Assembly: GCA_964577825.1 (NCBI GenBank)
Contig: CAZOBJ010000015.1
Coordinates: forward strand, 1 to 47,204
Direction of reading: 5' to 3'
Length of the DNA: 47,204 nt
Source: CAZOBJ01 sp964577825
GTDB taxonomy: Bacteria; Planctomycetota; SZUA-567; JAFGNG01
Of this stretch, positions 8,529 to 16,715 are shown one piece after another (within the stretch, counting starts at the first letter, position 1; the number at the start of each line of letters is the position of its first letter). A program made the translations under genes and the position numbers. The notes below the pieces were generated by a model. The model worked only from the letters and a program-made list of their open reading frames with translations, had not been told where the DNA came from and made no database searches.

Positions 8529-10460
8529 ATGACGGTATCTGCGGCGTCCCAGGTTGCGGACGCCGGCGCGCTGCTCCTGTCGGCGCTCGACGCGCACAGC
8601 GGGGCCTCGGACCGGGGCGAAGGGTTCATGACCCTGGTCCGACGGCTGCTGGCGCAGGAGTCGACCCGAGGCGGCGCGGGAAGCATGGAGGCGCCTGCGC
8701 AAGCGGGAGACGCGGCCGGCGGTCCCTGCCATGGGACCAACGGCGGAAGACCGATCGCCGGGCAAGCCGACGGATTGTTCACGACCGGCGGCAAGGCGGA
8801 GATCGGGCTTTCGGGACTCAGGGAGGCGATGGAGCGCCTCGCGTACTTAGCGGGCGACGGATCGATAGACCTGGACGAGTTGTCGCAGCTGTCCGACGAA
8901 GAGCTCGCGGCACTCATGGCATGGCTGTTGGCGGGCGCGGGGGGGCTCTTTGCCCCCTGGTCCGACCTCAGCCTATCCGTGTCCGAGGACGCGCTGAACG
9001 AGGCGGCGGCCTCGGGCTCGGATACGACAGCGGCGGAGGGGCTCAGGGCCGTGCTGTCGGCCCTGACGCGTCCTTCCGCAGAAGGGCAAGGAAGCGAGGG
9101 GCCGGATGCGTATCCGGCCTCGTCCGCGGACGCGGCGCAGGGCGAGGCGACCGACCGTGGGCGGCAAGGCACCCGGGGCGGGCAGCAACAAGAGACCGTA
9201 TCCGCGCGTGTGGCGGACCTGTTGCGCGAGCTTGTGGCCGCGCAAGGGGACTCGGGGCAAGAGCCGAGCGCCTTGGGTGAGCGCCTCATCCGAGAGCTCG
9301 GCGGCCTGGAGGCCCTGTCACCGGCGCAGGAGCGCGATCTGGCCGCGGCCCTCGCGCGGCGTCTGCTCGCCAATGCGCAGGCCGCGGCCCAGGCCCTGAC
9401 GAGCAAGGAGGGCGGGTCCACGCGGCTTGCCGACGCAGCTGCGGTGCTGACCGAGGAGGTGCTGCCCGCGGTGGAGGCCGAGACCCTGGCCCGTTGGCTG
9501 GCCGCGGCCGCGCGCGAGACCGGCACGGCGTCGGCTCTACGCGAGGAAGCGTTCCTGCGCGAGCTGCCCCGGCCGGTGCTGCTGGCGCTTTCCAAGGCGG
9601 TGCTGCGCGTGGACGGGCCGCCCGCGGACCTGTTGGCCGAGCTCGGGCTGCGGGCGTTCGGACGCATGAACGCCGTGCACCACCCGGACGGCACGCAGCC
9701 GCAAGCGGAGACAGGGCAGACCGCACTGTCCGAGACCGCGCAACAGGCCGCGCCAGGAGCCGAAATGGCGCCTAACGGCCCGCAAGCGGCCACCGACGAC
9801 GGGTCTGCGAATGCCGGCGCTTCGGAGGCGATCGATGCACGCGTGCCCCCCGACCAAGCCGCGCTGCTGGACGCGGAGCTCGGCCCAGCGGCCCCGGCCG
9901 TGCAGACCGTCCCGTCTCAGGCCACTCTGGCCGTGCAGGGAAGCGCGGCTGAGCTGAGCGTGGAGGCCGGCGCAGCGGCCAGCGCGGATCAGGCGTCGAA
10001 TGCGCAAGAGGCGCAGCTGCCCGAACCGCCGGGCTTTGGCCCCGCCGAACGCGCGCAGAACCTAGAGCGTGTGCGCCAGGCCCTGCGCATCTGCGTGCGG
10101 CGGGGGCTGCGGGCGGCCTCGTTGCAACTCGAGCCGCCGCAGCTGGGGCGATTGCGAATGCAAGTTACTGTGGAACAAGGGGTTGTGCACGCGATCGTGC
10201 GCACGGAAACCGCAGAGGCCCAGGGGCTCTTGCTCGCGGGGCTCGACCAGTTGCGCGAGGCCCTGGGGGTGCAGGAGCTCGAGCTGGGCGGGTTCGAAGT
10301 GGACTACCAGTCCGACGACCCCCACGCCTCGGGCGAGGAGGGGCAGCAGTCCTCGGGCCGGCGCCATGCGCAGGTCGCGCCGGAGGCCGACCTCCCCGAG
10401 GAGGAGCCGGTCGATGATCTGCTGCTGCCGGATGCCGGTCGCGTGAATATGGTTGCATGA
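8529..10460 (+). CDS. fliK: Hook-length control protein FliK
   Basis: FliK is an exported molecular ruler that ends hook growth by acting on FlhB. The 643-residue protein has a long Ala/Gly/Glu/Gln-rich, poorly conserved ruler region and a compact C-terminal Flg_hook domain (about 510-595): LRAASLQLEPPQLGRLRMQV and ELGGFEVDYQ are typical of the substrate-switch domain. A Ser/Glu/Asp-rich tail follows. The chosen ATG 8529 has the strong site GAAAGGAGG at 8511-8519. Its great length is in keeping with a large FlgE subunit, though length of the two need not correlate. Confidence 0.9.
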   Translation: MTVSAASQVADAGALLLSALDAHSGASDRGEGFMTLVRRLLAQESTRGGAGSMEAPAQAGDAAGGPCHGTNGGRPIAGQADGLFTTGGKAEIGLSGLREAMERLAYLAGDGSIDLDELSQLSDEELAALMAWLLAGAGGLFAPWSDLSLSVSEDALNEAAASGSDTTAAEGLRAVLSALTRPSAEGQGSEGPDAYPASSADAAQGEATDRGRQGTRGGQQQETVSARVADLLRELVAAQGDSGQEPSALGERLIRELGGLEALSPAQERDLAAALARRLLANAQAAAQALTSKEGGSTRLADAAAVLTEEVLPAVEAETLARWLAAAARETGTASALREEAFLRELPRPVLLALSKAVLRVDGPPADLLAELGLRAFGRMNAVHHPDGTQPQAETGQTALSETAQQAAPGAEMAPNGPQAATDDGSANAGASEAIDARVPPDQAALLDAELGPAAPAVQTVPSQATLAVQGSAAELSVEAGAAASADQASNAQEAQLPEPPGFGPAERAQNLERVRQALRICVRRGLRAASLQLEPPQLGRLRMQVTVEQGVVHAIVRTETAEAQGLLLAGLDQLREALGVQELELGGFEVDYQSDDPHASGEEGQQSSGRRHAQVAPEADLPEEEPVDDLLLPDAGRVNMVA

Positions 10461-10490
10461 ATTATCGGAAACGGACGAAAGAGAAAAGAG

Positions 10491-10508
10491 AGGAGGTGAA
10501 GCCACATG
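10491..10508 (+). promoter_or_regulatory. Strong ribosome-binding site of flgD
   Basis: AGGAGGTGA at 10491-10499 is almost a full anti-Shine-Dalgarno match, placed 6 bp before the ATG at 10506. It lies in an unusually A-rich leader (10461-10490). This predicts efficient initiation on flgD. Confidence 0.7.
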
Positions 10509-10952
10509 AGCGCGGACACAGTGGGTGCAGTCGCGGAAAACCTGTACGTAAGCAGCACGCAGCAGCGAGAGGCGGCTGCGCAGGCGAACAAGCAGGTCGA
10601 CACCGTGTCCAAGGACGAGTTCCTGCAGCTGCTCGTCGAGCAGCTGCGCCACCAGGATCCCCTCAACCCCTTGGAAAACCAGGAGTTCATGGTGCAGCTG
10701 GCGCAACTGCAGGCTCTGGACCAGCAGATCTCTATGACACAAGAGCTCGAGGCCATGCGCCTGGAGAGCCAGATCGCCAGCGCAGCCCAGATGATCGGCT
10801 CTTATGTCACGGGTGAGACCGAGGCGGGCCTGCCCACGATGGGCACGGTGGTCAGCGCGGTGGTCAGCGAAGGAACCGCTTACCTGAAGCTCGAGAACGG
10901 CGACCAGTTGGCCCTATCGGACGTGCGCCAGGTCGACCGGCTGGTCATGTAG
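10506..10952 (+). CDS. flgD: Flagellar hook capping protein FlgD (short form)
   Basis: FlgD caps the growing hook and is lost when the hook is finished. The N-terminal signature is textbook: SKDEFLQLLVEQLRHQDPLNP, followed by NQEFMVQLAQLQALDQ. At 148 residues the protein is much shorter than enteric FlgD (231) and resembles the short Bacillus type. After the N-terminal region and a helix there is only a small beta domain (GTVVSAVVSEGTAYLKLENG) and no room for the FnIII-like cap domain. It lies directly before the Flg_new-type gene and flgE. Confidence 0.95.
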   Translation: MSADTVGAVAENLYVSSTQQREAAAQANKQVDTVSKDEFLQLLVEQLRHQDPLNPLENQEFMVQLAQLQALDQQISMTQELEAMRLESQIASAAQMIGSYVTGETEAGLPTMGTVVSAVVSEGTAYLKLENGDQLALSDVRQVDRLVM

Positions 10953-10966
10953 GAGGAGATGACGTC

Positions 10967-11386
10967 GTGATGAGTCGCATGGATGCGCTCACGCAGGCGC
11001 TTGCCCCTGAGAGCCGTGGGCGGACCGGGGCCTCCGGGCCTTCCGGCCGGCCGGCGGCGGGCGAGGACTTTCGCAGCGTCCTGAACGAACGCATGGCGCA
11101 GAGCCCGAGCCGGGTGCGCTTCTCCAAGCACGCGACACAGCGGCTGGAGCAGCGGCGTCTGCATCTTTCCGAGGCGGACTTGCGCAGCCTGGAGCGTGCC
11201 ACGGACAAGGCCGCGGCCAAGGGCTCGCGCGAGGCGCTGATGATGATGGGCGGGCTCCACTTGATCGTGAGCGTGCGCGACCGGACGGTGGTCACCGCGA
11301 TGCCGGCCGAGCGCGCGGGCGATGTCGTGTACACGAACATCGATAGCGCGATCCTGGTGGGGCAGAACACGGAGACCGTAGCATAG
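10967..11386 (+). CDS. Flagellar operon protein of the Flg_new (TIGR02530) type
   Basis: The 139-residue cytosolic protein has the features of the family often found between flgD and flgE in Firmicutes, Thermotogae and related operons: FSKHATQRLEQRRLHLSEADL, a KGSREALMMM segment, VSVRDRTVVTAM, and the end VYTNIDSAILV. The molecular role is not established. GTG 10967 and ATG 10970 are both possible starts behind AGGAGGAG (10951-10958). The first 40 residues are variable and Gly/Pro-rich. No membrane segment is present. Confidence 0.85.
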   Translation: MMSRMDALTQALAPESRGRTGASGPSGRPAAGEDFRSVLNERMAQSPSRVRFSKHATQRLEQRRLHLSEADLRSLERATDKAAAKGSREALMMMGGLHLIVSVRDRTVVTAMPAERAGDVVYTNIDSAILVGQNTETVA

Positions 11387-11426
11387 GCATGGTTCGGAGC
11401 ATGGGCTGGTCCGCATGCGGGGGCCC

Positions 11427-11452
11427 GGGAGGCACAGCGACGCTGCCCTCCC
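11427..11452 (+). other. Imperfect hairpin upstream of flgE
   Basis: GGGAGG (11427-11432) pairs with CCTCCC (11447-11452), and the inner CAGCG pairs with CGCTG; a small internal bulge separates the two parts. It lies in the 156-bp gap between the Flg_new-type gene and flgE. No T-tract follows. I see no clear promoter in this gap. Confidence 0.5.
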
Positions 11453-11542
11453 TCCGAACGAGGCAAGCGGACGGCCGGGAAGTCGGCCAACGCCGCACCA
11501 CGGCGAGGCTCGGTCCCGGCGCGTTGCAGGAAGGGGACGATC

Positions 11543-13726
11543 ATGGGACTTAGCCAGGCGCTCTACAGCGCCATCAGCGGTCTGGCCAACCACCAGCGCC
11601 GCATGGACAACATCGGCAACAACCTGGCCAATGTGAACACCGTGGGGTTCAAGAAGGGCGTGCACCAATTCGCCACGCTCCTCTCTCAGACCTTGCGGGG
11701 CGGTACCGCCCCGAGCGGCACCCGCGGCGGCATCAACCCGATGAACATCGGCCTGGGCGCGATGACCAGCAGCCTGAGCAAGGAGTTCGCCCAGGGCGCG
11801 TTTCAGACCACGGGCAACCAGCGGGACATGGCCATCGAGGGCAATGGGTTCTTCATCTTGCGCACCGGTCTTGAGGGGGTGTGGGGATACGCCTACACTC
11901 GTGACGGGGCCTTCTACCTGGGCACGGACGGGAAGCTGTTGGCCGCCGAGGGGCTGGCGGTGCAGGGGATTACCGCGGAGGAGGGCGAGCTGCCCGCGAT
12001 CTCGGACATCGGCGACCTGACCATCCCGATCGGGCGCACCGGCGCCGCGATGGAGACGACCCAGGTGGGCCTGACCGGGAATCTGAACTCCGACGTAGAC
12101 GTGTCCGCGCCGAACCAGATCCCCACCTCGACCACCTTCCCCACAGTGGTCACCGACCCCACGTGGGTGGGCACCGCGGGCAACACCATCAACGCGGGGC
12201 ACGTGGAGACGAGCGCCGCGCTGTGGGACGCGACAGCCACGCCGTGGAACGGTGCGATCTATGACGTGGACGGCGACGGCGTGGGCGAGGGCACGCTCGC
12301 GGGTGGCGGCATCGACATCGACGGCGACGCGATCCCGGACTACGGCATCGTGGGCGCGTTGCCGGATTACGACAACGACGGCGTGGGCGACACCGGAGGG
12401 CCGGCCACGGCCAGCACGGACCTCGCGAACCTCATGTTCCTGCGGGGCACCACGCTCGTGCAGCCGTTCGCGGGCATCCAGAATGGAGACGAGATCACCG
12501 TCACCTTCGAGAAGGGCGGACGGCGTATGGAGGCCACGTTCACCTATGACGACGGCCTGCCGCTGAGCCCCGACTACGACGGCACCACGGTCGGGGACCT
12601 GGCCGTCTTTCTGGGGGGCGGGCTCAACGACGACGGCGCGGTCGAGCGGCTCGTGGGCGGCGCCATGGGAACGGTCCACACCGCCGCAAAGACCGTGGCG
12701 GCAGACGGGTACGATGTGCCGGCCGAGCACGCGGGGGCGTTCTGGCGACGGTTCGACACGAGCCACGCCCAGGCGGTCGACTACTACGACCGCGGCGGCC
12801 AGGACCACGCCACGGCCCTGTCGATCGCCAGCAACCTGGGCGAGGAGAACGCGATCACCGACATCCAGGTCCGGTTCGGCGACGTGGTCTACACCGACAT
12901 GTTCGGCCCGGATGCGGACTACGGCACCATCGAAGGAGGAAGCACCGCGGCCAATATGATCTTCTACGACTCCCTGGGCAACCCGAAGCACGTGACCATG
13001 CAGATGAGCCTGGTGGAGCGGGACACGAACTTCAGCACCTGGCGCTGGATTGCGGACAGCGGCGACGACACGGACGCGACCTGGAACTTCGACACCTACA
13101 ACGACGCCACGTCGCCGTCCACGAGCATCAACGTGGGCACGGGCACGATCCGGTTCGACTCGGACGGCCAGTTCGTGCGCGGCTCCGAGCGCAGCACCAC
13201 CGAGGGCATCGAGATCACGCTGGCCGACCAGGGGGTCAACACGCCTCTGCGCGTGCAGATCGTGGAGGGACTGTCCACCGATCAGGACCAGGACCTCGAC
13301 TTCTCGGACATCACCCAGGTGGCTACGGAGTACGACCTGAACCTCAAGGAACAGAACGGCTCGCCGCCCGGGACCCTGGACAGCTTCACGGTCACCCAGG
13401 ACGGGGTGATCAACGGGGTCTTCTCCAACGGCGTGCTGGAGGTGCTCGGGCAAATCAGCCTGGCCCTCGTGCCCAACCCGCAGGGATTGTTGCCCACCGG
13501 CCAGAACCTGTTCATTGAGGGCGCGAACTCCGGAGAGCCGCAGATCGCGGCGCCCCGGACCGGCGGGCGCGGGCAGATCCGCGCGGGGAACCTGGAGCTT
13601 TCAACCGTGGAGATTTCCGAGGAGTTCACGAACCTCATCGTGACCCAGCGGGGCTTCCAGGCGAATACGCGCGTGGTGACCACGGCGGACGAGATGCTCG
13701 TGGAGCTCGTGAACCTGAAGCGGTGA
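11543..13726 (+). CDS. flgE: Large flagellar hook protein FlgE with calcium-loop-like repeats
   Basis: FlgE polymerises into the hook, the universal joint. The N-terminal motif is clear (DNIGNNLANVNTVGFKK), and the C-terminal helix VTTADEMLVELVNLKR is typical. At 727 residues it is far larger than enteric FlgE (402); the extra mass is in the surface domains. Residues 241-283 carry three acidic loops, DVDGDGVGE, DIDGDAIPD and DYDNDGVGD, each starting exactly 17 residues after the last. They resemble EF-hand or thrombospondin type 3 calcium loops. The ribosome site is AGGAAGGGG. A strong hairpin follows the stop. Confidence 0.96.
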   Translation: MGLSQALYSAISGLANHQRRMDNIGNNLANVNTVGFKKGVHQFATLLSQTLRGGTAPSGTRGGINPMNIGLGAMTSSLSKEFAQGAFQTTGNQRDMAIEGNGFFILRTGLEGVWGYAYTRDGAFYLGTDGKLLAAEGLAVQGITAEEGELPAISDIGDLTIPIGRTGAAMETTQVGLTGNLNSDVDVSAPNQIPTSTTFPTVVTDPTWVGTAGNTINAGHVETSAALWDATATPWNGAIYDVDGDGVGEGTLAGGGIDIDGDAIPDYGIVGALPDYDNDGVGDTGGPATASTDLANLMFLRGTTLVQPFAGIQNGDEITVTFEKGGRRMEATFTYDDGLPLSPDYDGTTVGDLAVFLGGGLNDDGAVERLVGGAMGTVHTAAKTVAADGYDVPAEHAGAFWRRFDTSHAQAVDYYDRGGQDHATALSIASNLGEENAITDIQVRFGDVVYTDMFGPDADYGTIEGGSTAANMIFYDSLGNPKHVTMQMSLVERDTNFSTWRWIADSGDDTDATWNFDTYNDATSPSTSINVGTGTIRFDSDGQFVRGSERSTTEGIEITLADQGVNTPLRVQIVEGLSTDQDQDLDFSDITQVATEYDLNLKEQNGSPPGTLDSFTVTQDGVINGVFSNGVLEVLGQISLALVPNPQGLLPTGQNLFIEGANSGEPQIAAPRTGGRGQIRAGNLELSTVEISEEFTNLIVTQRGFQANTRVVTTADEMLVELVNLKR
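12263..12391 (+). repeat. Three 17-residue Asp-rich repeats in FlgE
   Basis: Encodes DxDGDGxxE/D-like loops beginning at FlgE residues 241, 258 and 275. The register is exact at the protein level, while the nucleotide sequence is only partly repeated. Calcium binding is inferred from the loop pattern. Confidence 0.7.
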
Positions 13727-13738
13727 ACGTAGCGGCGA

Positions 13739-13768
13739 GCCGGCCCCGGCGGAGCCGCCGGGGCCGGC
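13739..13768 (+). other. Strong GC hairpin after flgE
   Basis: Perfect 14-bp inverted repeat: 13739-13752 (GCCGGCCCCGGCGG) pairs with 13755-13768, leaving two central bases. It starts 12 bp after the flgE stop and ends 31 bp before flbD. No T-run follows. It is the most stable hairpin seen in the window and could protect flgE mRNA or lower downstream expression. Confidence 0.65.
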
Positions 13769-13799
13769 GTCCGCGCAAGACGGGGTCGGGGCGGGACGC

Positions 13800-13997
13800 A
13801 TGATCCGGTTGACCAGGCTCTCGGGGGAGCCCTTCGTGGTGAACGCGGAGTACATCAAGTTCATCGAGAGCACCCCGGACACGATCCTGACGCTGCGCGA
13901 CGGGGACAAAGTGCTGGTGCGCGAGCCGCCGGATACCGTTATTGAGCGTGCGATCGAGTATGCGCGCAGCATTCGCACCTGGGAGCAGCTTGGCTGA
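13800..13997 (+). CDS. flbD: FlbD/SwrD family flagellar protein
   Basis: This 65-residue protein matches the FlbD/SwrD family in length and pattern: MIRLTRLSGEPFVVN at the start, EYIKFIESTPDTILTLRDGDKVLV in the middle, then a VIERAIEYARSI helix. SwrD in Bacillus raises stator power. The position directly after flgE and before motA fits such a role. Not related to the Caulobacter regulator also called FlbD. The start ATG lacks a strong ribosome site, so it may depend on translation from upstream or on opening of the hairpin before it. Confidence 0.92.
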   Translation: MIRLTRLSGEPFVVNAEYIKFIESTPDTILTLRDGDKVLVREPPDTVIERAIEYARSIRTWEQLG

Positions 13998-14033
13998 CCC
14001 CGGACGCGGCGGCAGAGCGCGGGAGAGGCGCAC

Positions 14034-14804
14034 ATGGACCTTGCGACCATCATCGGCTGGCTCCTCGGGGCCTCCTTCATCCTGATGGGGGTGGGGATCG
14101 AGTCCGCGAAGGGATTCGTGGACCTCTCCTCGGTCATGATCGTAGGCGGAGGCACGGCGGGCGCGATTCTCGTGAGCCTGCCGCTCGATCAGCTGCGCCG
14201 CGTGTTCGCCGTGCTCCGGAAGGCCACCATGCACACGGCCCAGAGCCCGCTGGATCTGATCCGGCGCATGGTGGAATTCGCTGAGATCGCCCGGCGCGAC
14301 GGGATCCTGGCCCTGGAGAACTCGACCGAAAACATCCAGGACGAGTTCCTGGTCAAGGGGATCCAGCTCGCCGTGGACGGCACGGACCCCGAGCTCATCG
14401 AGGGCATCATGCTTACCGAGCTCGAGACCATGCAGGAGCGGCATGACCGCGGCAAGAAGATTTTCGACCTCGCCACGAAGTACGCGCCTGCCTGGGGCAT
14501 GATCGGAACCCTCATCGGGCTGATCAAGATGCTCGCGCAGGGTGTAGATGATCCCGAGACCCTCACGGCGGGGATGGCGATTGCATTGTTGACAACCATG
14601 TACGGAGCGGTGCTGGCGAATTTCATCTTCGGCCCGGTCGCGGACAAGCTGCGGATTCGCTCGGACGAAGAGATGCTCATGAAGCAGATCGTGCTCAAGG
14701 GCGTGATGAGTATCCAGCAGGGCGACAACCCGCGGATCGTGGATCAGAAGCTGCGGATCTTCCTGCCGCCCGCCGCGCGCAAGGAAGGCACGGAAGAGGA
14801 ATAG
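14034..14804 (+). CDS. motA: Flagellar motor stator protein MotA
   Basis: MotA is the ion-driven stator subunit that pushes on FliG. The 256-residue protein has four membrane helices (about 5-25, 32-50, 151-169, 181-203) and a large cytoplasmic loop. The loop contains ARRDGILALEN, whose charges (R87/R88, E95) correspond to those that contact FliG. Conserved prolines occur at the membrane edge (P152 in APAWGMIGTL and P201 in PVADKL). The ribosome site GGGAGAGG lies before ATG 14034. motB follows after 7 bp. Confidence 0.96.
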   Translation: MDLATIIGWLLGASFILMGVGIESAKGFVDLSSVMIVGGGTAGAILVSLPLDQLRRVFAVLRKATMHTAQSPLDLIRRMVEFAEIARRDGILALENSTENIQDEFLVKGIQLAVDGTDPELIEGIMLTELETMQERHDRGKKIFDLATKYAPAWGMIGTLIGLIKMLAQGVDDPETLTAGMAIALLTTMYGAVLANFIFGPVADKLRIRSDEEMLMKQIVLKGVMSIQQGDNPRIVDQKLRIFLPPAARKEGTEEE

Positions 14805-14811
14805 CGGCCCG

Positions 14812-15510
14812 ATGGCCAAGCGTCGCGAAGAAGAACAGGAAGGCGCACCGGCATGGATGGTCACCTACGGCGACATGATCACGTTGGTGCTGACCTTCTT
14901 CGTGCTCTTGTTCTCGATGTCGGAGATCAAGAAAGACAAGATCTCCAAGACCATGCGGGCGTTCCAGGCCCAGTTCGGGGTGCTGCCCAAGTACAAGAGC
15001 ACGGTGCAGGTGTTCGTGGAGAGCCGTCGGATGACCCAGACCGACGCCAACGTTCTGCGCCGAGGCCCCCTGGGCAAGCACCTGCAGGTGCAGATCATCG
15101 ATCCCGGCAAGAAGATGAAGATCGTGATCGGCGGCAAGGCGTTGTTTCGCGAGAACGACTACCGGTTGACCGTCGAGGGGAAGAACCTGATCCGAGAGGA
15201 TGTCGCCCCGGAGCTGCGCGGTTTCGGCAACAAGGTCGAGGTGCGCGGACACGCGGCCACCGCGCCCTATGGCGCGGGCAGCCGGTTCAAGGACCCGTGG
15301 CAGCTCTCGTACCTGCGCGCCCGGGAGGTGATGCGGTTTCTGGTGGACGAGTCCGGGCTGGAAGAGCGACGATTTCGCGTGGTCGCTTGCGGAGACACCG
15401 AGCCGATCAAGAGCAACCTGGACCCGGAAGGGCGCGAGGCGAACCGGCGCGTGGAAGTGGTGATGACCGAGGAATTCGTGAGCACGCGCGAGGAGCGCCG
15501 CCAGCCTTGA
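14812..15510 (+). CDS. motB: Flagellar motor stator protein MotB
   Basis: MotB anchors the stator to peptidoglycan and carries the ion-binding aspartate. A single membrane helix begins WMVTYGDMITLVLTFFVLLF; D21 is in the position of the essential proton- or sodium-binding Asp. A plug-type segment and an OmpA-like peptidoglycan-binding domain follow (about 110-225), including LDPEGREANRRVEVV. The 232-residue length is somewhat short for MotB but complete. Ion specificity cannot be read with confidence. It is paired with motA. Confidence 0.95.
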   Translation: MAKRREEEQEGAPAWMVTYGDMITLVLTFFVLLFSMSEIKKDKISKTMRAFQAQFGVLPKYKSTVQVFVESRRMTQTDANVLRRGPLGKHLQVQIIDPGKKMKIVIGGKALFRENDYRLTVEGKNLIREDVAPELRGFGNKVEVRGHAATAPYGAGSRFKDPWQLSYLRAREVMRFLVDESGLEERRFRVVACGDTEPIKSNLDPEGREANRRVEVVMTEEFVSTREERRQP

Positions 15511-15551
15511 GCGGCCCGCCCGGCCGAGCGTGATCGACAGGAGACTGCGCC

Positions 15552-16169
15552 ATGGCGCCTGAAGAAGCGGTCGAACCGGAAGAACCCCAACAGACCTCCG
15601 GCCCCATGATCACCAAGAAGGGCTGGGTGGTGGTCCTCGTCGTTCTGCTCTTGCAGACGTGCGCGTTTCTGGTGTTCCTGTGGTTTCGCGGCGGCGAGCG
15701 CGCGCCTGATCGCCAGCCGGGACCGGGCGCGGGCACCAAGGTCGACGCGGACTTCGTGGGCAAGTACAAGGTGAGCTACAGCGACCTCAACTACACAATT
15801 CCGAGCACGACCAGCGCGACGCTGCCCACGCTGTCGATGAGGATGGAGGTCATGCTCACCTACACCGAGGAGGAGAAGGAAGACGAGTCCCTGCGCCCCA
15901 CGGCCGAGGAAATGCTCGCCTTCGAGGCTGCCATTGAGCGGCTGGAGCCGGCCATCCGCGATCATCTGCAGCAGGTGGTCGACAGCATGAGCCTCCAGGA
16001 GATCCAGAAACCGGTCGGCAAGAGCCGGATCAAGAGCGAGATGCGCTCGTACATCAACGACCGGCTCGAAGGCATCGACTTCGAGGACAAGGTGCGCGAG
16101 CAGGTCTCCAAGCGTCGGGTGACCAGCGACGAAGACGTGAAGATTACCCAGTTCATCCTATCCCGCTGA
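15552..16169 (+). CDS. fliL: Flagellar basal body-associated protein FliL
   Basis: FliL is a single-span membrane protein that rings the stator and supports torque. The 205-residue protein has an acidic N-terminus, one membrane helix (about 25-44, KKGWVVVLVVLLLQTCAFLVF), and a periplasmic SPFH-like domain. The domain has the FliL pattern LSMRMEVMLTY and AIRDHLQQVVDSMSLQEIQ, ending in DVKITQFILSR. The position after motAB and before the switch gene is typical. Overall FliL similarity is weak, so the topology and context carry weight. Confidence 0.85.
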   Translation: MAPEEAVEPEEPQQTSGPMITKKGWVVVLVVLLLQTCAFLVFLWFRGGERAPDRQPGPGAGTKVDADFVGKYKVSYSDLNYTIPSTTSATLPTLSMRMEVMLTYTEEEKEDESLRPTAEEMLAFEAAIERLEPAIRDHLQQVVDSMSLQEIQKPVGKSRIKSEMRSYINDRLEGIDFEDKVREQVSKRRVTSDEDVKITQFILSR

Positions 16170-16180
16170 GGGAGAGCGCC

Positions 16181-16621
16181 ATGCCCGAAGAGCTGAGCCA
16201 AGAGGACATCGACGCCCTGCTGAGCGCCACCGGCGGCGAGGACTCCGGCGACCTGTCCGGCCAGGAACTCGACGCGCTGTTGAGCTCGGCCCAGCCCATG
16301 GACCTGCCCGATTTTGAGGCCAAAGAGGGCGAGGCCGGTGAAGGCGGGGCGCGGGCCAGCATCGAGATGCTCTACGACGTGGAGCTGAACGTCCGCGTGG
16401 AGCTGGGGCGTACGCGCCTAACCGTCGAGGACATCCTGCGGCTGCGCGAGGGGTCGGTGGTCACCTTTGACAAGGAGGCCGGCGCGCCGGTGGACATCCT
16501 GGTCAACGGCCGGCTGGTTGCCCGGGGCGAGGTGTTGGTGCTCAACGATCTTTTCTGCGTGCGCGTCACCGAGGTGCTGTCCAGCAAGGACCGCGCGGTT
16601 CTCACCCAGAATCAGGAGTAG
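16181..16621 (+). CDS. fliN: Flagellar motor switch protein FliN with FliM/FliY-like N-terminus
   Basis: FliN forms the lower C-ring and binds FliH. The C-terminal SpoA domain (about 58-140) is standard: LYDVELNVRVELGRTRLTVEDIL, then VDILVNGRLVARGEVLVLND. The N-terminus is unusual: it has LSQEDIDALLSA (residues 5-16) and LSGQELDALLSS (25-36), both like the CheY-P-binding peptide at the start of FliM and FliY. There is no CheC-like middle domain, so it is not full FliY. fliL ends 11 bp upstream, so the fliM gene normally found here is missing. Confidence 0.93.
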   Translation: MPEELSQEDIDALLSATGGEDSGDLSGQELDALLSSAQPMDLPDFEAKEGEAGEGGARASIEMLYDVELNVRVELGRTRLTVEDILRLREGSVVTFDKEAGAPVDILVNGRLVARGEVLVLNDLFCVRVTEVLSSKDRAVLTQNQE

Positions 16622-16651
16622 GTGCCGCGCGTTCAGCGCGAGTGGGGGTGT

Positions 16652-16673
16652 TTTCGAGGGGAATGTTCCGAAA
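16652..16673 (+). promoter_or_regulatory. Inverted repeat before the fliO promoter
   Basis: TTTCG (16652-16656) and CGAAA (16669-16673) flank GGAA-TG-TTCC, giving a two-part dyad just upstream of the -35 box at 16678. It lies in the most AT-rich stretch of the flagellar run. An operator is possible; no regulator is identified. Confidence 0.35.
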
Positions 16674-16677
16674 GAAG

Positions 16678-16706
16678 TTGAACTCGTATCCCCGGATTTC
16701 TACAAT
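16678..16706 (+). promoter_or_regulatory. Near-consensus vegetative promoter of fliO
   Basis: TTGAAC (16678-16683), 17-bp spacer, TACAAT (16701-16706). A start point about 7 bp further would fall at 16712-16714, only 2-4 bp before the fliO ATG at 16716. No ribosome site lies between, which suggests a leaderless or nearly leaderless mRNA. Confidence 0.7.
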
Positions 16707-16715
16707 CAGTTAGAC

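Noticed and set aside
13739..13768. Intrinsic terminator after flgE
   Set aside because: The stem is strong but no T-run follows and flbD starts 31 bp later; listed as a hairpin only.
13800..13997. flbD as the Caulobacter sigma-54 activator FlbD
   Set aside because: The protein is only 65 residues and matches the short FlbD/SwrD family; it has no AAA+ or receiver domain.
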